This document shows, in pieces, positions 46,942 to 58,772 of a stretch of DNA of 64,000 nt. The notes under the pieces are model-generated. The model had not been told where the DNA came from. It saw only the letters and a program-made list of their open reading frames with translations, and searched no databases. The first letter of the stretch is position 1, and each line of letters begins with the position of its first letter. The stretch lies in assembly GCF_029633865.1 (NCBI RefSeq), contig NC_079216.1, forward strand, positions 67,847,918 through 67,911,917. Direction: 5' to 3'. The DNA comes from Lampris incognitus. Taxonomy: Eukaryota; Chordata; Actinopteri; Lampriformes; Lampridae. Both the position numbers and the translations under genes were made by a program.

Positions 46942-48117
46942 AGGTAACCGATGCGACTCGTGTTGATTTGGCCCCGCGCTTCAGCGGTTCTCCGTCTTTG
47001 CTTCGGTCTGGAGTTGCGTGTTTCGGTTCTGCAATTCAAAACAAGCGGTTGCCTGAGAACAATCGCTCGTGCGGGGCCTAGCGCTCAACCTGCCGCCGCC
47101 GCCGGGCCGGGACCAAGTCCACCAGAACCGCTCCGTCCGCCGGGGTCCGCTGCTGTAGCGTGCTGCGTGCCGCTGCAGTGCGCCGGTTCGGGTTCGGGTC
47201 GGCTAAACTGCGCCTTTTGTCATGCCCGCGCGGTCCATGGCGTGCGGGGTTAAGGGGCGGGGGGGGCGGACATTTCCTTTTCAACTAAGTCGGCTATTTA
47301 ACGACGTCGCCGCCCTCGTACCGCGTTATAACGCATCCGTGTCCGTAGTGCGTCTGCGGTGGTCCAGCAGCCGTCCGGACGTTCAGGACTCGTCCCCAAA
47401 ACGACACAAGTTGGAGCCCCGCGCCTCTCACGCCCACCCGTGTCGGGAGGTGCGCTTCAGCACGCGGTCGCCGCTGTAAACAAAATCTCGCAGCAAACCC
47501 CCATTTTGAGCCTCGAGCGCCCTCATTAAAGTGGGCTGATTAAAGCAGTGGGCGTTAATCGGCGGCATTTACTGGGAAGGGGGCGAGCGAGACTCTTCGC
47601 TGCACTTTTGAAGCGCGGGTGGAGAAGTTGGTGCGCGCGGCGGCTGGAGGTGGAGTGCTGCATCACGCGCTTCTGCAACAACAAAAGACTAAAAGCTCCA
47701 ATTACGCCACGGCGCGCGCTCGCACGCTTCCCTCGGACGGGCCAAAGGTTCCGCTTCGCGAGCGTGGCGGCTGTATGGGGGGTGGGGGTGGGTGGGGGTG
47801 TTATTAATATTCTTATTGTCCCGAGACGAAACACGGGGCGCCGATTCTAAAATGGTGCGCAAGGAGCTGCTCGCGCGGCGTGCCACGCTTCCTCGCAGAA
47901 GTGGGCGGCGGGCACGCGGCTTTCATTTCGACGGAAAGCCGCGTGCCCTCGCCGATAGCAGATCGATACCAAGCACGTGTCCTTCTGCGAGCGGCTCCTT
48001 GCTGGAGATTAAGCGGGCAGATTTTCTTATTTCGGCTTTTTAGTGAAAATCGCCCCCCCCACTGCCTCCGCCTTCCATGTGGAGTTACGTCACGCACTGT
48101 GTTCCGCTGCTCCACAT
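46942..48117. other. CpG-rich presumed sinhcaf intron 1, left part
   Basis: Very CpG-dense. Overlapping open frames on both strands are a base-composition effect. No conserved protein recognised. Confidence 0.5.
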
Positions 48118-48850
48118 CGACCCCGTTTACACCCGGCTTTAAAATGCGTCTTTTGCGATCGGATCACAGGTGAACGGCGCCAAATACAAGCGTGACCACC
48201 ACCAAAACGTCTCGTGAACCGGTTACTCAAACCGCTTGCCGAGGTGGTCTGGGACGCATTTGACCACATCGCTCATGTGGTGTAAACGCTTACATTTGAC
48301 CACATCGCTCATGTGGTGTAAACGCTTAATGCGTCCTGATGCGTCCCCGACAAGGCCCAACAGGAAAATACGTCATCAACGCAGGATGTGGTGGTTGTTT
48401 TGGTAACTGCGCGCCAACTTTTGAAAAAATGGAGAGAGGGGGGGGGAGACAGAGAGAGAGAGAGACAGAGGGGGAGAGAGACAGAGAGAGGGGGAGAGAG
48501 AGGGAGTGTACGTGGTTGGAGGAGGACAAGTGAGACGAGATGCCCGACCTCCATCTGGGCGGAAGAATCAGTCCGTACATGTATGTTAGTGCTGAAGCGC
48601 CTTCAAGCATCGGCCGTTGTTTTCACCGCTAGTCGGCAAATCTGGCGCTTGACTGAGGCCCTTTGACCTTGTAGCGGAAGTGACGTAACAGTAACGAAAT
48701 CTTCGGAGTACCGAAATGTGATCACAAGTGGTCAGCAGGACGCATTTGGAGACGCATGGTAGACACGGGTGTAAACGGCGACGTGTCTCGCTGTCCACTT
48801 GTGATCCGACCGCCCGGAGCGCATTTTAAAGCCCGGTGTGAACGGGGTCG
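48118..48850. mobile_element. Foldback MITE-like element in CpG-rich sequence
   Basis: Inverted ends share GACCCCGTTTACACC, GGCTTTAAAATGCG and GTCGGATCACAAGTG-type blocks (about 48118-48180 against 48780-48850). The interior contains a direct duplication of about 36 bp (CATTTGACCACATCGCTCAT unit, twice at about 48258-48329) and a GA-rich stretch at 48431-48504. No transposase seen; the target duplication is unclear. Confidence 0.55.
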
Positions 48851-49409
48851 TTGCGGCGCTGCGCTGCCAGGAGACCCGGACGACTGACGGCAACAAAAAA
48901 GGAAAAGCAGTGTGGGGGCGCGGCTCCGGGTTTGCCGCAGTTCAGGTCCACATGTGCTATGTAGATTTCTCCTTTTGCCCGGCAACATAAATCGCGAGTC
49001 GTCCGCGTTTAACCCAGCAAGGCCGACGGCGCGCGAGCGGGTGCTGCGTGCTGCGAGTCGTGTTTCTTCCGCTTCTCTTACTTTTGTTTGTCTGCAGCAC
49101 CCCAGCTCGTGCAGCGCGCGAGGCTTTGTGAGTGTGACGCTTCCTAAATGTCGAACCGTTTGCAGCTCTGCAGCAGCAGAACGGCGTCGTGTTTCTGTCG
49201 TGCGTCTGATGGCCCGGACCCAGAACGCCGCGCAGCGCCTCGCAGCGCCGCATGGTGGTGGTGGTGGTGGTGGTGGTGACATGATCTGTCTGACGCCTGT
49301 CTGACTGCTGACCTACTTCCCTCATGTGGGTCAGAGGAGCAGGAGGAGGAGGAGGAGGAGCAGGAGGAGGCTATAGCGAGACGCTCCGACACGGTCACTT
49401 TTATTACAC
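48851..49409. other. CpG-rich presumed sinhcaf intron 1, right part
   Basis: Holds a (GGT)n tract at about 49254-49279 and an (AGG)n-like tract at about 49337-49370. No coding exon supported. Confidence 0.5.
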
Positions 49410-50274
49410 GTTTGGACTTGGGATTCCTGACCAGCCCACTTATCTCAGAATGACGTAAAAACACCGCCTTACTTAGAGGGGCTGATTAGCCTATTAGCTC
49501 GCTGATCCTCACGCCAACTGAAGCTGATCAGAGGAAAACCTCAGCATCCACCCTCCCACGAGGATCACGTGGTTATGCCTTCTCACATCAGGAGTTTTGT
49601 TTTGTTTTTAGATATTTTTTTTTTCTCCCCAATTGTATCCGGCCAATCACCCCCCTCTTCTGAGCCGTCCTGGTCTCTGCTCCACCCCCTCTGCTGCTCC
49701 ACCCCCTCTGCTGATCCGGGGAGGGCTGCAGACTACCACATGCCTCCTCCCATACATGTGGAGTCACCAGCCGCTTCTTTTCCCCTGACGGTAAGGAGTT
49801 TCACCAGGGGGACGTAGCACATGGGAGGATCATGCTATCCCCCCCCCCCCAGTTCCCCCTCCCCCCCCGAACAGGCGCCCCGACCAACCAGAGGAGGCGC
49901 TAGTGCAGCAACCAGGACACATACCCACATCCGGCTTCCCACCTGCAGACACGGCCAATTGTGTCTGTAGGGACACCCGACCAAGCCGGAGGTAACATGG
50001 GGATTCAAACCGGCGATCCCTGTGTTGGTAGGCAACGGAATAGACCCCCACGCCACCCGCACGCCGTTGGAGTTATGATTTTGACCAATTCACTTATCTC
50101 AGAACTGCATAAAAACACTGCCTTGCAAGGGTCGATTAGCCTATCAGATCTCACCGATCCTCACATGAAGTTGATCAGAGGAAAACATCTGCATCCAACA
50201 TCCACACGAACATCACTTGATCATGCCGTTCCACATCATGACTTTAAGCATTGTTTTGTTGTTGACAGATGTTT
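49410..50274 (+). repeat. Direct duplication of about 208 bp flanking a SINE and covering the sinhcaf acceptor
   Basis: 49410-49618 and 50067-50274 align over their whole length at roughly 75-80% identity, sharing CTTATCTCAGAA, GATTAGCCTAT and GATCAGAGGAAAAC. The SINE at 49619-50066 fills the interval exactly. The right copy ends six bases into the sinhcaf ATG exon (TTGTTGTTGACAG|ATGTTT). The left copy ends in the matching TTTTGTTTTTAG|ATATTT. Confidence 0.85.
49619..50066 (-). mobile_element. tRNA-derived SINE, copy 4, upstream of the sinhcaf ATG exon
   Basis: Minus-strand copy of the four-copy family (tail at the left as CTCCCCAATTGTATCCGGCC, head at the right). It carries an internal short tandem copy of GCTCCACCCCCTCTGCTG at about 49679-49714. 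It lies about 200 bp before the sinhcaf start exon. Confidence 0.9.
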
Positions 50275-52148
50275 GGCTTTCACAAGCCAAAAATGTACAG
50301 GAGTTTGGATGGCTGTTGCATCTGTCGTGCAAAATCGTCCAGTTCGCGTTTCACGGACAGCAAGCGGTACGAAAAAGACTTCACGAGCTGTTTCGGGTAA
50401 GAGACACAACAGAGGATGTGATGTAACCCTAGCCTGACGGATAACCTATCCTGTCCAACTACCGTACTCTGCTGCGACACATTTCTATCTCTCTCTCTCA
50501 GGCACAAGGTTTATTGATTAACGGTTGCATTTTCCCTCATGTTCTTGAAGCTTGTGTGAGAGTCGATCTGGAGAAATCTGTAACGCCTGCGTACTCCTGG
50601 TGAAGAGATGGAAAAAACTCCCCGTGGGATCCAAGAAGAACTGGAATCATGTAAGTCACTCTGAAGTTGTCCCATGGTATTGGATGTGTGTCCTGCTCCG
50701 GCCATGTCTGCCCATAAATTACCATCACTTGCTGTTCTAAGAAGGTCAAGTAGTGATGCGGTTGGATGACAGGAATATTCCTCATGCTGCCTCTTGCAAA
50801 TGAACAAATTGGAAGGGGCAAAATGAACCTTTACACTGGACAATGTGTCCTTTCTCCATGCAGGTGGTTGATGCAAGAGGAGGGCCAAGTCTGAAGATGA
50901 CCTCCAGGCCAAAAAAGATCAAGTCCCTCTCCAAGAAAGCGAGGCCGAGCCAAATCAGCAGGCTGCAGAAAGAGCTAAAAAGAAGCAGTCAGTTCCGTTC
51001 TTCCAGTACTTGTTTAGATTTTGGGTGTAATTTTGATCGTGCTGTTTCCACTCCACACTTGACTCTCCCTCCACATAATGCGGACTGTATTTCCCACCAG
51101 ATTCAGATGCCCACAGCACCACGTCCAGTGCTTCTCCAGCTCAGTCTCCCAGCTACAGCAATCTTTCAGATGAGGGCTCAGACTCTGAGCTCAGCCCGGG
51201 TTCCAGCCGCTCCCCCGTTTTCTCCTTCCTAGATCTCACCTACTGGAAGAGGTAGGTCAGCACCCTTCCTCGTCAGTACATACAAGCTGGGTTAGGGCAG
51301 ACAAGAGGTTAAAAGTGGGCACAGCCTGATGGGGGTATCTGCAACTGCTAGAGTAGCCGCTGATATGTCTATGGGACCACTTTCAGTGTTGGGTGTTGTT
51401 GAGCAGGGCCTTATGAACTTTGACCTGTGTAAGGAATTACATGCACATACTAAATAATTAAGTCACTTTGATGTAGTATTTCAAAGTTGAGAACTTCTTT
51501 GCCAAATTAATAGTTTGGCCTGTTATGAAGCTTGAAAAACTATGATGGCCTATCAGTGGCCTAGGTGCATAAAGATGAAGGCCTCCTGGATTGGTCGCAT
51601 GCCCACTTTGCAACATGTGGTGCATGTAGTGGAAAAAATAGTCAAAGCAGATAGCTACTATTCTCATGTAACCACTTGGTCTAATTAAAATGAAAATTAC
51701 ATGGAGCATCAACCTCGTCAATTATTGTGATGTGTCTACAATAGGCATTTGGATATGTTGAATTCAGTGCAATGCCCTCCCTTGCTACTCCTCGTCTAGG
51801 CAAAAGGTCTGCTGTGGAATCATCTACAAGGGCCGTTTTGGGGAAGTTCTCATTGACCCCCATTTGTTCAAGCCCTGCTGCCGCAAGCAGCAACGGCAGC
51901 AGCAGCAGCAACAGGAGGAGGAGGGGTATGAGGAGGAGGAAGAGGAGGAGGAAGAAGAGGTGGAAGTAGAGGAAGGGCAGGTGGGGGAGGAGGTGCAAAT
52001 TGAGGAGGCCAGTGGGAAGAAGTTCCAGATTGAGCAGGGAGTGAAGGAAACGCCAACCGGTGAGGGAAGCAGCGCAGAAGCTCCTCAGCTACACGTTACC
52101 ATGACAACACCTTCACCCAAGAAGGTGGAGGAAGAGGGGGATTGGTAA
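50269..52148 (+). CDS. sinhcaf: sinhcaf (fam60a), SIN3-HDAC complex-associated factor, 5 coding exons
   Basis: Exons 50269-50396, 50551-50650, 50864-50987, 51101-51251 and 51800-52148 join in frame (852 nt, 283 aa), all GT-AG. The protein is a subunit of the nuclear SIN3-HDAC corepressor. The start MFGFHKPKMYRS, the cysteine pairs CCICRAKSSSSRF, GEICNACVLLVKRWKKLP and NWNHVVDARGGPSLK match the vertebrate family closely. So do SDAHSTTSSASPAQSP, VFSFLDLTYWKRQK and GIIYKGRFGEVLID. Human is about 221 aa. The extra length is C-terminal, a Gln run and a long Glu run at residues about 198-229, then an acidic tail ending GDW. The ATG is the first base of its exon. Confidence 0.95.
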
Positions 52149-54085
52149 ATGTGGACCCCCCCCCCTTTATGCACATCTTTGAGGAAGTCTTGGGGTGCTT
52201 TTGTTTTTATAAGCACTTGCAGAGAGAAGTGGCCTCAGATTGCCTTCAATCAAAGAGCAGCTGAAAATCCTTGGTCTTCTACATAATATTTTTGTCAGTT
52301 TGTTTATTTGATTGTTTATGTTTAAGTGATAACTTATGAACTCCCGTTGTCCCATGTTGTCTGTTTTGCTTTTTTTTATATTTAATATTCTTCCTTTCCT
52401 ATTGATTGAGCATCGTCCATGGTGTTATATCTACTTAGGACAAAATGCTGGAACTCTAGTTTGCCGGTACATTGAGAATAATTCATTCCAAAATGTGATA
52501 CCCATTTTTAAAAAAAATGCTAACTTGTTCATCTTTCTAATTTTTAAAGCCAAGGTGAGCCCGCTTGAACAATGTTGGTATTTTGGAGGTAAAGGTGTGA
52601 AGGTGACAAAAATAATGCGATAAGTCATACTTACAAAAACAGTTCAGATTTGTCTAGTCCACAGCAGACGTCACTTTGTGTTGAAAGATTGGACTTGGTT
52701 TTGGAATGAAGCTCTGCATTTACAGATCATAGACATGTACAGTGAGTAGCCTTTGTGTTTGTACCTGTAAATATTTACATCCAAAATGAGCAAACTGTTT
52801 GTTTAGACTGGCTTAGCTTGTATGTGAGTCACATGTGGGTCCCCTTTGAAATAAGGCCTATTCACAGCACCAACAGCAAATACACCAGCCTTAATTATGT
52901 CGTAGACAGTGCTAGTGTTGATCCTGAATTGGTAATAAGAAACAAAAAGGGAAAATCACTATATTCATTGTGGCCTCAGCAACACATAGTGCATTTTGCA
53001 TGAATGGTGACAAGCCCTCTCACCCAAAAGACCGAAAAATCTGATGCATGAGTCTAGTAAATTGCATGGCCTTATGAAAATTGTAAATCTTATTTTTATT
53101 TTTTTGATCCATTGCTCTGAAGTTTTAAATTATTTTTATATGTGAAAAAAGAAAATGGAAAAAAAAATAGAAGAAATAGTGTCTTTGCATCATAATACAA
53201 CACAATACAACAACAAAACGCATCGATCGGTTTATATACATTCAGCAATATCAGCCGTTTCTGCCATTCCCGGATCAGTAGAGAAAAAGACTATACAAGT
53301 TGAAATGCTATGCCATTGCCTCTTATATACCACAATGGTGTTGTGATATATCGCCTAATAATACTTTATTTATCATATTAAAGCCAAAGCACATTTAAAT
53401 TCACCCAATGTCAAATCAGTGCAGGATTTTATGGACAATTGTGCTTGTCCAAGGTCATTTCTATGTATTTTATGGTTTTCTAAAAAGAACACTAATAAGA
53501 CATTTCTTAATTTGTTGTCGTTGGGATCTGAGGGTGTGTCGTGTACATATGGGGTGGGGGTTAGGGATGTGGCTTCTCTATGGGTTACTTTATTTATTTA
53601 TTTTATATTTATTTGTATAACTGCATCCCCAATTACAAGTTCAAGGCTGTGAACTCCGTTAATCTGTAGTGGTAGTATGAGTTTTGTACATTGGTAACTG
53701 ATTCAAATTAATTCTCACACGGGCACTATTTAACAATGCCTTGAATTACCAGTTGTCAATATTTGTGAAACGTCGGTTAAGTATTTATTTACACATCAGC
53801 TGAATTGTGTGGAACTTAAATTATTCTGTACCATCCCTTTGGGTCTGTATCACTTAGTTTTTAGACTACAACCAAGCTTTACTTTTCACCGTTCACTCTT
53901 TAGTCTACTCATGTGACATAATGATTTACTGATAGCTGTACTCTTCAATTTAGTGCTACTTGCATGTATTGTAGCTATGCATTTTATCTAGCCTACAAGT
54001 TAGACAAAGCGGTTTTGTATTTTTTATACATCATGTAATTTTTTTACTTGTCCCTTAATAAAAGCAATTTTGTGAGTTTTCTGGA
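52149..54085 (+). terminator. sinhcaf: sinhcaf 3' UTR and poly(A) signal
   Basis: AT-rich, without coding signal, ending in a TTAATAAAAGC context. AATAAA is at 54057-54062 and is followed by a GT-rich stretch, which fits a cleavage site near 54080. This would make a 3' UTR of about 1.9 kb. Confidence 0.65.
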
Positions 54086-54859
54086 TTTGGTGTTTTTGAA
54101 GTCATTCTAGATGTGAGCCCAGAACAGAGGCCGGTCATCACCATGATGCAAACCACGATTTGACAACATGAGCTATAGTTGTGTAATATCAGATCTGACT
54201 TCATTCAGACACATGGGTCCATATTTAAAAGAAAAATACAACCCAGGACAACAACACGAGACTACAGCTAACAGCAGTTCACAGGTCCATAGTGATCAAG
54301 CCCTATACAGCCGTCTGCTCCAGGGGAGCGAGAGCCGCGCCTTGTGTCGCTGTGTGCAGGCTCCGTTAACAGCGTTGTAGTTACATTCTTGGAATCATTT
54401 CATCCACGGATACATTTGTACATGAAATGGCTCACCGCAGCACGACAAGTGGCAACATTACTGGTCACCAGCATGTGACTTGCTCTCGCCCATCTTGCAG
54501 GCTGGAGCCAGACTGGATGCGTCATGCTGGGCTACCTGCAGCCTTTTCATTTCCGACTTTAATAGTTCATTTGAAAGAGAAACTATATTCACCGAGTATA
54601 ACACACTCGGTGCCGAATTCCATAACGACAGTGGTAATATATTCATAAGATATTGGTGACATATTGGCGTGGAAGACGTTATATCGCAGCAGAGGCTTGA
54701 CACGCGTCGGTAAGGCGCGCGTGGCGCGCGGCCACCGCGTCCTCGCGCCCGCATCTTAACGCACCTTTCAGGCTCGTGACTCCACTCTTACTTTAACATT
54801 GCTGCAGGTCCACTAAGTTGTTCTGATCTACAACATATCAAAAGAGACGAGCGACGGCT
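54086..54859. other. Intergenic, no feature recognised
   Basis: Becomes CpG-rich from about 54700 (GGCGCGCG-type stretch). No coding signal recognised. Confidence 0.5.
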
Positions 54860-54958
54860 CGTACGCGCCCCACCGGATGTAAAGCGCGCTGCAGAAGCCG
54901 GAAGTACACGAATGAGGCGGAACTAACACCGGAAATTAATGCCGTGTGACTAGAACAG
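54860..54958 (+). promoter_or_regulatory. kxd1: Candidate kxd1 promoter / non-coding first exon
   Basis: Three ETS-type motifs cluster here: CACCGGATGT (54871-54880), CCGGAAGT (54898-54905) and CCGGAAAT (54929-54936). A possible donor CAG|GTTTAC follows at 54958/54959. Clustered ETS sites in a CpG-rich context are typical of housekeeping promoters. If this is the kxd1 first exon, the 24-bp satellite lies in its first intron. RNA evidence is needed, and the exon limits are a guess. Confidence 0.35.
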
Positions 54959-55205
54959 GTTTACAAACAAGAAAGTGTCGGGTTTTTTCCCTTTAGGCTG
55001 TCCGTGTTTTCAAATCGTCTCGCAAGTCCGCTGCAGGCGTATATCATAAGTCCCCGATTTGCACAGTTTGGAGCTGACGTTAACAAGAGCGGAGTAAACG
55101 GGGGGTAGGTACAAAACAGTCCGGTAGCCTGACTGTCTGGCATCAGGTAGTTCCATGGTGACGGCTCATCCGCACCGGTAGCGAGCGACCCGTCTTACGA
55201 TCCCC

Positions 55206-57195
55206 GTTACAGCACGCTGCCATGCTTTTCTTACAGCACGCTGCCATGCTTGGATCACAGCACGCTGCCATGCTTGTATCACAGCACGCTGCTATGCTTG
55301 TATTACAGCACGCTGCTATGCTTGTATCACAGCACGCTGCTATGCTTGTATCACAGCACGCTGCTATGCTTGTATCACAGCACGCTGCTATGCTTGTATC
55401 ACAGCACGCTGCCATGCTTTTATTACAACACGCTGCCATGCTTTTATTACAACACGCTGCCATGCTTGTATCACAGCACGCTGCTATGCTTGTATTACAG
55501 CACGCTGCTATGCTTGTATCACAGCACGCTGCTATGCTTGTATCACAGCACGCTGCTATGCTTGTATCACAGCACGCTGCCATGCTTTTATTACAACACG
55601 CTGCCATGCTTGTATCACAGCACGCTGCTATGCTTGTATCACAGCACGCTGCTATGCTTGTATCACAGCACGCTGCCATGCTTGTATCACAGCACGCTGC
55701 CATGCTTGTATCACAGCACGCTGCCATGCTTGTATCACAGCACGCTGCTATGCTTGTATCACAGCACGCTGCCATGCTTTTATTACAACACGCTGCCATG
55801 CTTGTATCACAGCACGCTGCTATGCTTGTATCACAGCACGCTGCTATGCTTGTATCACAGCACGCTGCCATGCTTGTATCACAGCACGCTGCCATGCTTG
55901 TATCACAGCACGCTGCTATGCTTGTATCACAGCACGCTGCTATGCTTGTATCACAGCACGCTGCCATGCTTGTACCACAGCACGCTGCCATGCTTGTACC
56001 ACAGCACGCTGCTATGCTTGTATCACAGCACGCTGCTATGCTTGTACCACAGCACGCTGCTATGCTTTTATTACAGCACGCTGCCATGCTTGTATCACAG
56101 CACGCTGCTATGCTTGTATCACAGCACGCTGCTATGCTTTTATTACAGCACGCTGCTATGCTTGTATCACAGCACGCTGCTATGCTTGTATCACAGCACG
56201 CTGCCATGCTTGTATCACAGCACGCTGCCATGCTTTTATTACAACACGCTGCCATGCTTGTATCACAGCACGCTGCTATGCTTGTATCACAGCACGCTGC
56301 TATGCTTGTATCACAGCACGCTGCTATGCTTGTATCACAGCACGCTGCCATGCTTTTATTACAACACGCTGCCATGCTTGTATCACAGCACGCTGCTATG
56401 CTTGTATCACAGCACGCTGCTATGCTTGTATCACAGCACGCTGCCATGCTTGTATCACAGCACGCTGCCATGCTTGTATCACAGCACGCTGCCATGCTTG
56501 TATCACAGCACGCTGCTATGCTTGTATCACAGCACGCTGCCATGCTTTTATTACAACACGCTGCCATGCTTGTATCACAGCACGCTGCTATGCTTGTATC
56601 ACAGCACGCTGCTATGCTTGTATCACAGCACGCTGCCATGCTTGTATCACAGCACGCTGCCATGCTTGTATCACAGCACGCTGCTATGCTTGTATCACAG
56701 CACGCTGCTATGCTTGTATCACAGCACGCTGCCATGCTTGTACCACAGCACGCTGCCATGCTTGTACCACAGCACGCTGCTATGCTTGTATCACAGCACG
56801 CTGCTATGCTTGTACCACAGCACGCTGCTATGCTTTTATTACAGCACGCTGCCATGCTTGTATCACAGCACGCTGCTATGCTTGTATCACAGCACGCTGC
56901 TATGCTTTTATTACAGCACGCTGCTATGCTTGTATCACAGCACGCTGCTATGCTTGTATCACAGCACGCTGCCATGCTTGTATCACAGCACGCTGCTATG
57001 CTTGTATCACAGCACGCTGCTATGCTTGTATCACAGCACGCTGCTATGCTTGGATCACAGCACGCTGCTATGCTTGGATCACAGCACGCTGCCATGCTTG
57101 TATCACAGCACGCTGCTATGCTTGGATCACAGCACGCTGCCATGCTTGTATTACAGCACGCTGCTATGCTTGTATCACAGCACGCTGTTATGCTT
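55206..57195 (+). repeat. 24-bp satellite array with 768-bp higher-order repeat
   Basis: About 82 copies of a 24-bp unit containing CAGCACGCTGC(C/T)ATGCTTGT. Because 24 is a multiple of three, long spurious frames run through it: 8-residue repeats AACCDTSI on the minus strand (666 codons) and QHAAMLVS on the + strand (678 codons). Variant units (TACCACAG for TATCACAG, and TTTTATTAC) recur in the same order 768 bp apart (for example 55973 and 56741), exactly 32 units. Confidence 0.95.
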
Positions 57196-57862
57196 TTACC
57201 ACCAATCTTAGTTTTTGTGGATTTACAAAGTAAGTTTTATCATTGCATGCAAAGCTAAGGTGCTCATTGGTGCAACTAACCTACCGACATGGACATAGCT
57301 ATCGAATAATTGGTTCTCAGTTGGGTTTTCTCAATAAATTCCTAGTGATTAGTTCAATAACATATTCGTATGTTAACTATTTATAGATTAGTGGCCTGGT
57401 CATGGAAAACACCTGGAAAATGATAAGATTGGTCAGATGTCCTGGAAATGTTATTGATCTCATGGAAAATTGTAAAGGTAGCGGCCCCTAACGGGAGAAA
57501 GTAGTAGCAGCAGTAGTAGAAGAGATATGGCATATTTAACCATATTTTTAGCCGCTGGGATTGAATATCTGTGCTTGAAGTTTTGTTTTTTTGGAGGGGG
57601 GGGGGCGGGATATGTCCAGTGACTAGCGAAAAGTTCCACAGTCCATTCAGAGACTATTTAGGTTTAAAGTGATAGTTAATATTGAATATACCCTTCCATG
57701 AGCAACAGCTGCCATGTTCATCCAAGAAAAGGCCACAGAAAACATTGTTAAAAAGTCCTGGAAATTGATTTTCTAAAATGAGAGGGAAATATGCCAAACG
57801 CTAGATCTGTGATTTCGATTCACTGCCTTGGCCATACTCTTACTAGAAGGTTGCCCTTGCAG
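57196..57862. other. Sequence between satellite and kxd1, no feature recognised
   Basis: AT-rich with a G-run at about 57594-57606. It ends in the pyrimidine-rich acceptor of the kxd1 start exon (TTGCCCTTGCAG). Confidence 0.5.
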
Positions 57863-57872
57863 CATTATCAAC

Positions 57873-58772
57873 ATGGCGGAGCCTACGGCATCTGAAATAT
57901 TCTGCAGCAGGATGCTCAGCATGGTAAACTCTGAGGACGTCAACGCAATCATTCAGGCTCAGAGACACATGTGAGTACCATGCACTAATACAGCCTTTTA
58001 ATTTCATGCACATTTAATTGGTTTTCCTATGGCAAATGTACAAATTGACCACATTTCAGAAGTTAAAATGTGAAGATGTGCTTTAAATTATCATTCTAAA
58101 ACTAGGCTGGACCGGTTTGAGAAAACGAATGAAATGCTAATAAACTTTAACGGACTGTCCAACGTGAGGCTGCAGCAGATGAATGAGCACTTCCTGCTCC
58201 ACACACGAACCCTTGTGGAGATGAAGAAAGATCTGGACAGCATCTTTAGACGAATCAGGTAAGTACAAAGTGTTTTCTTCCTCTGTCGCTTTCTCTCACA
58301 TGCACATTTTCTTTTCCAATTCTTGGTCTCACTTCTTTTTCTGTCTAGGACATTAAAGGGAAAGATTGCTAAGCAGTACCCAGAAGCTTTCAGCAGTAAG
58401 TTAGCTTCTTCTTTGCATATACCATATCCTTACCACCTAACATTGTCTTCACCATTCTTCAGTTGGTCTAGACATGAGAAAATTCACCATTAAGGGTTTT
58501 TTTTTTATCCCATAGATATCCACGAGTCACCGATCTTGGAGGATGACGATGATGAGTTTGACCCAATACCACCCAGTTTTGCCACAACAACCACTACCGC
58601 CACCTCAGAGCAGAGCACAGAGTCCTGTGACACAAGCCCAGATGTTGTCTCTCCCACTGTAAGCCGATGTTCTGAAGATCTCTCTCAGGAGCCACCAGAC
58701 ACACCCACCTCTGACATCCCAGTGACCGCCATACTGAGGGATGAAGGCCCTGACTCAGTGCCTGCAGAGTAG
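57873..58772 (+). CDS. kxd1: kxd1, KxDL motif-containing protein 1, BORC subunit, 4 coding exons
   Basis: Coding exons 57873-57970, 58106-58258, 58349-58395 and 58516-58772 join in frame (555 nt, 184 aa; human about 176), all GT-AG. The first coding exon starts at acceptor 57862 with a short leader. KXD1 is part of BORC, which places lysosomes along microtubules by recruiting Arl8 on the cytosolic face. Conserved blocks: [36 protein letters not shown], the KxDL motif as KKDL at residues 73-76, and [20 protein letters not shown]. Residues about 30-95 are helical and the tail from about 100 is acidic, Ser/Thr-rich and probably disordered ([14 protein letters not shown]). No defect seen. Confidence 0.95.

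Noticed and set aside
48722-49282. 186-codon minus-strand ORF in CpG-rich DNA
   Set aside because: Overlapping ORFs occur on both strands here because stops are rare in G+C-rich sequence; it overlaps a MITE end and shows no domain.
55143-57258. ORFs of 666, 678 and 653 codons on both strands
   Set aside because: Simple translation of a 24-bp satellite with period divisible by three; 8-residue repeats with no domain.
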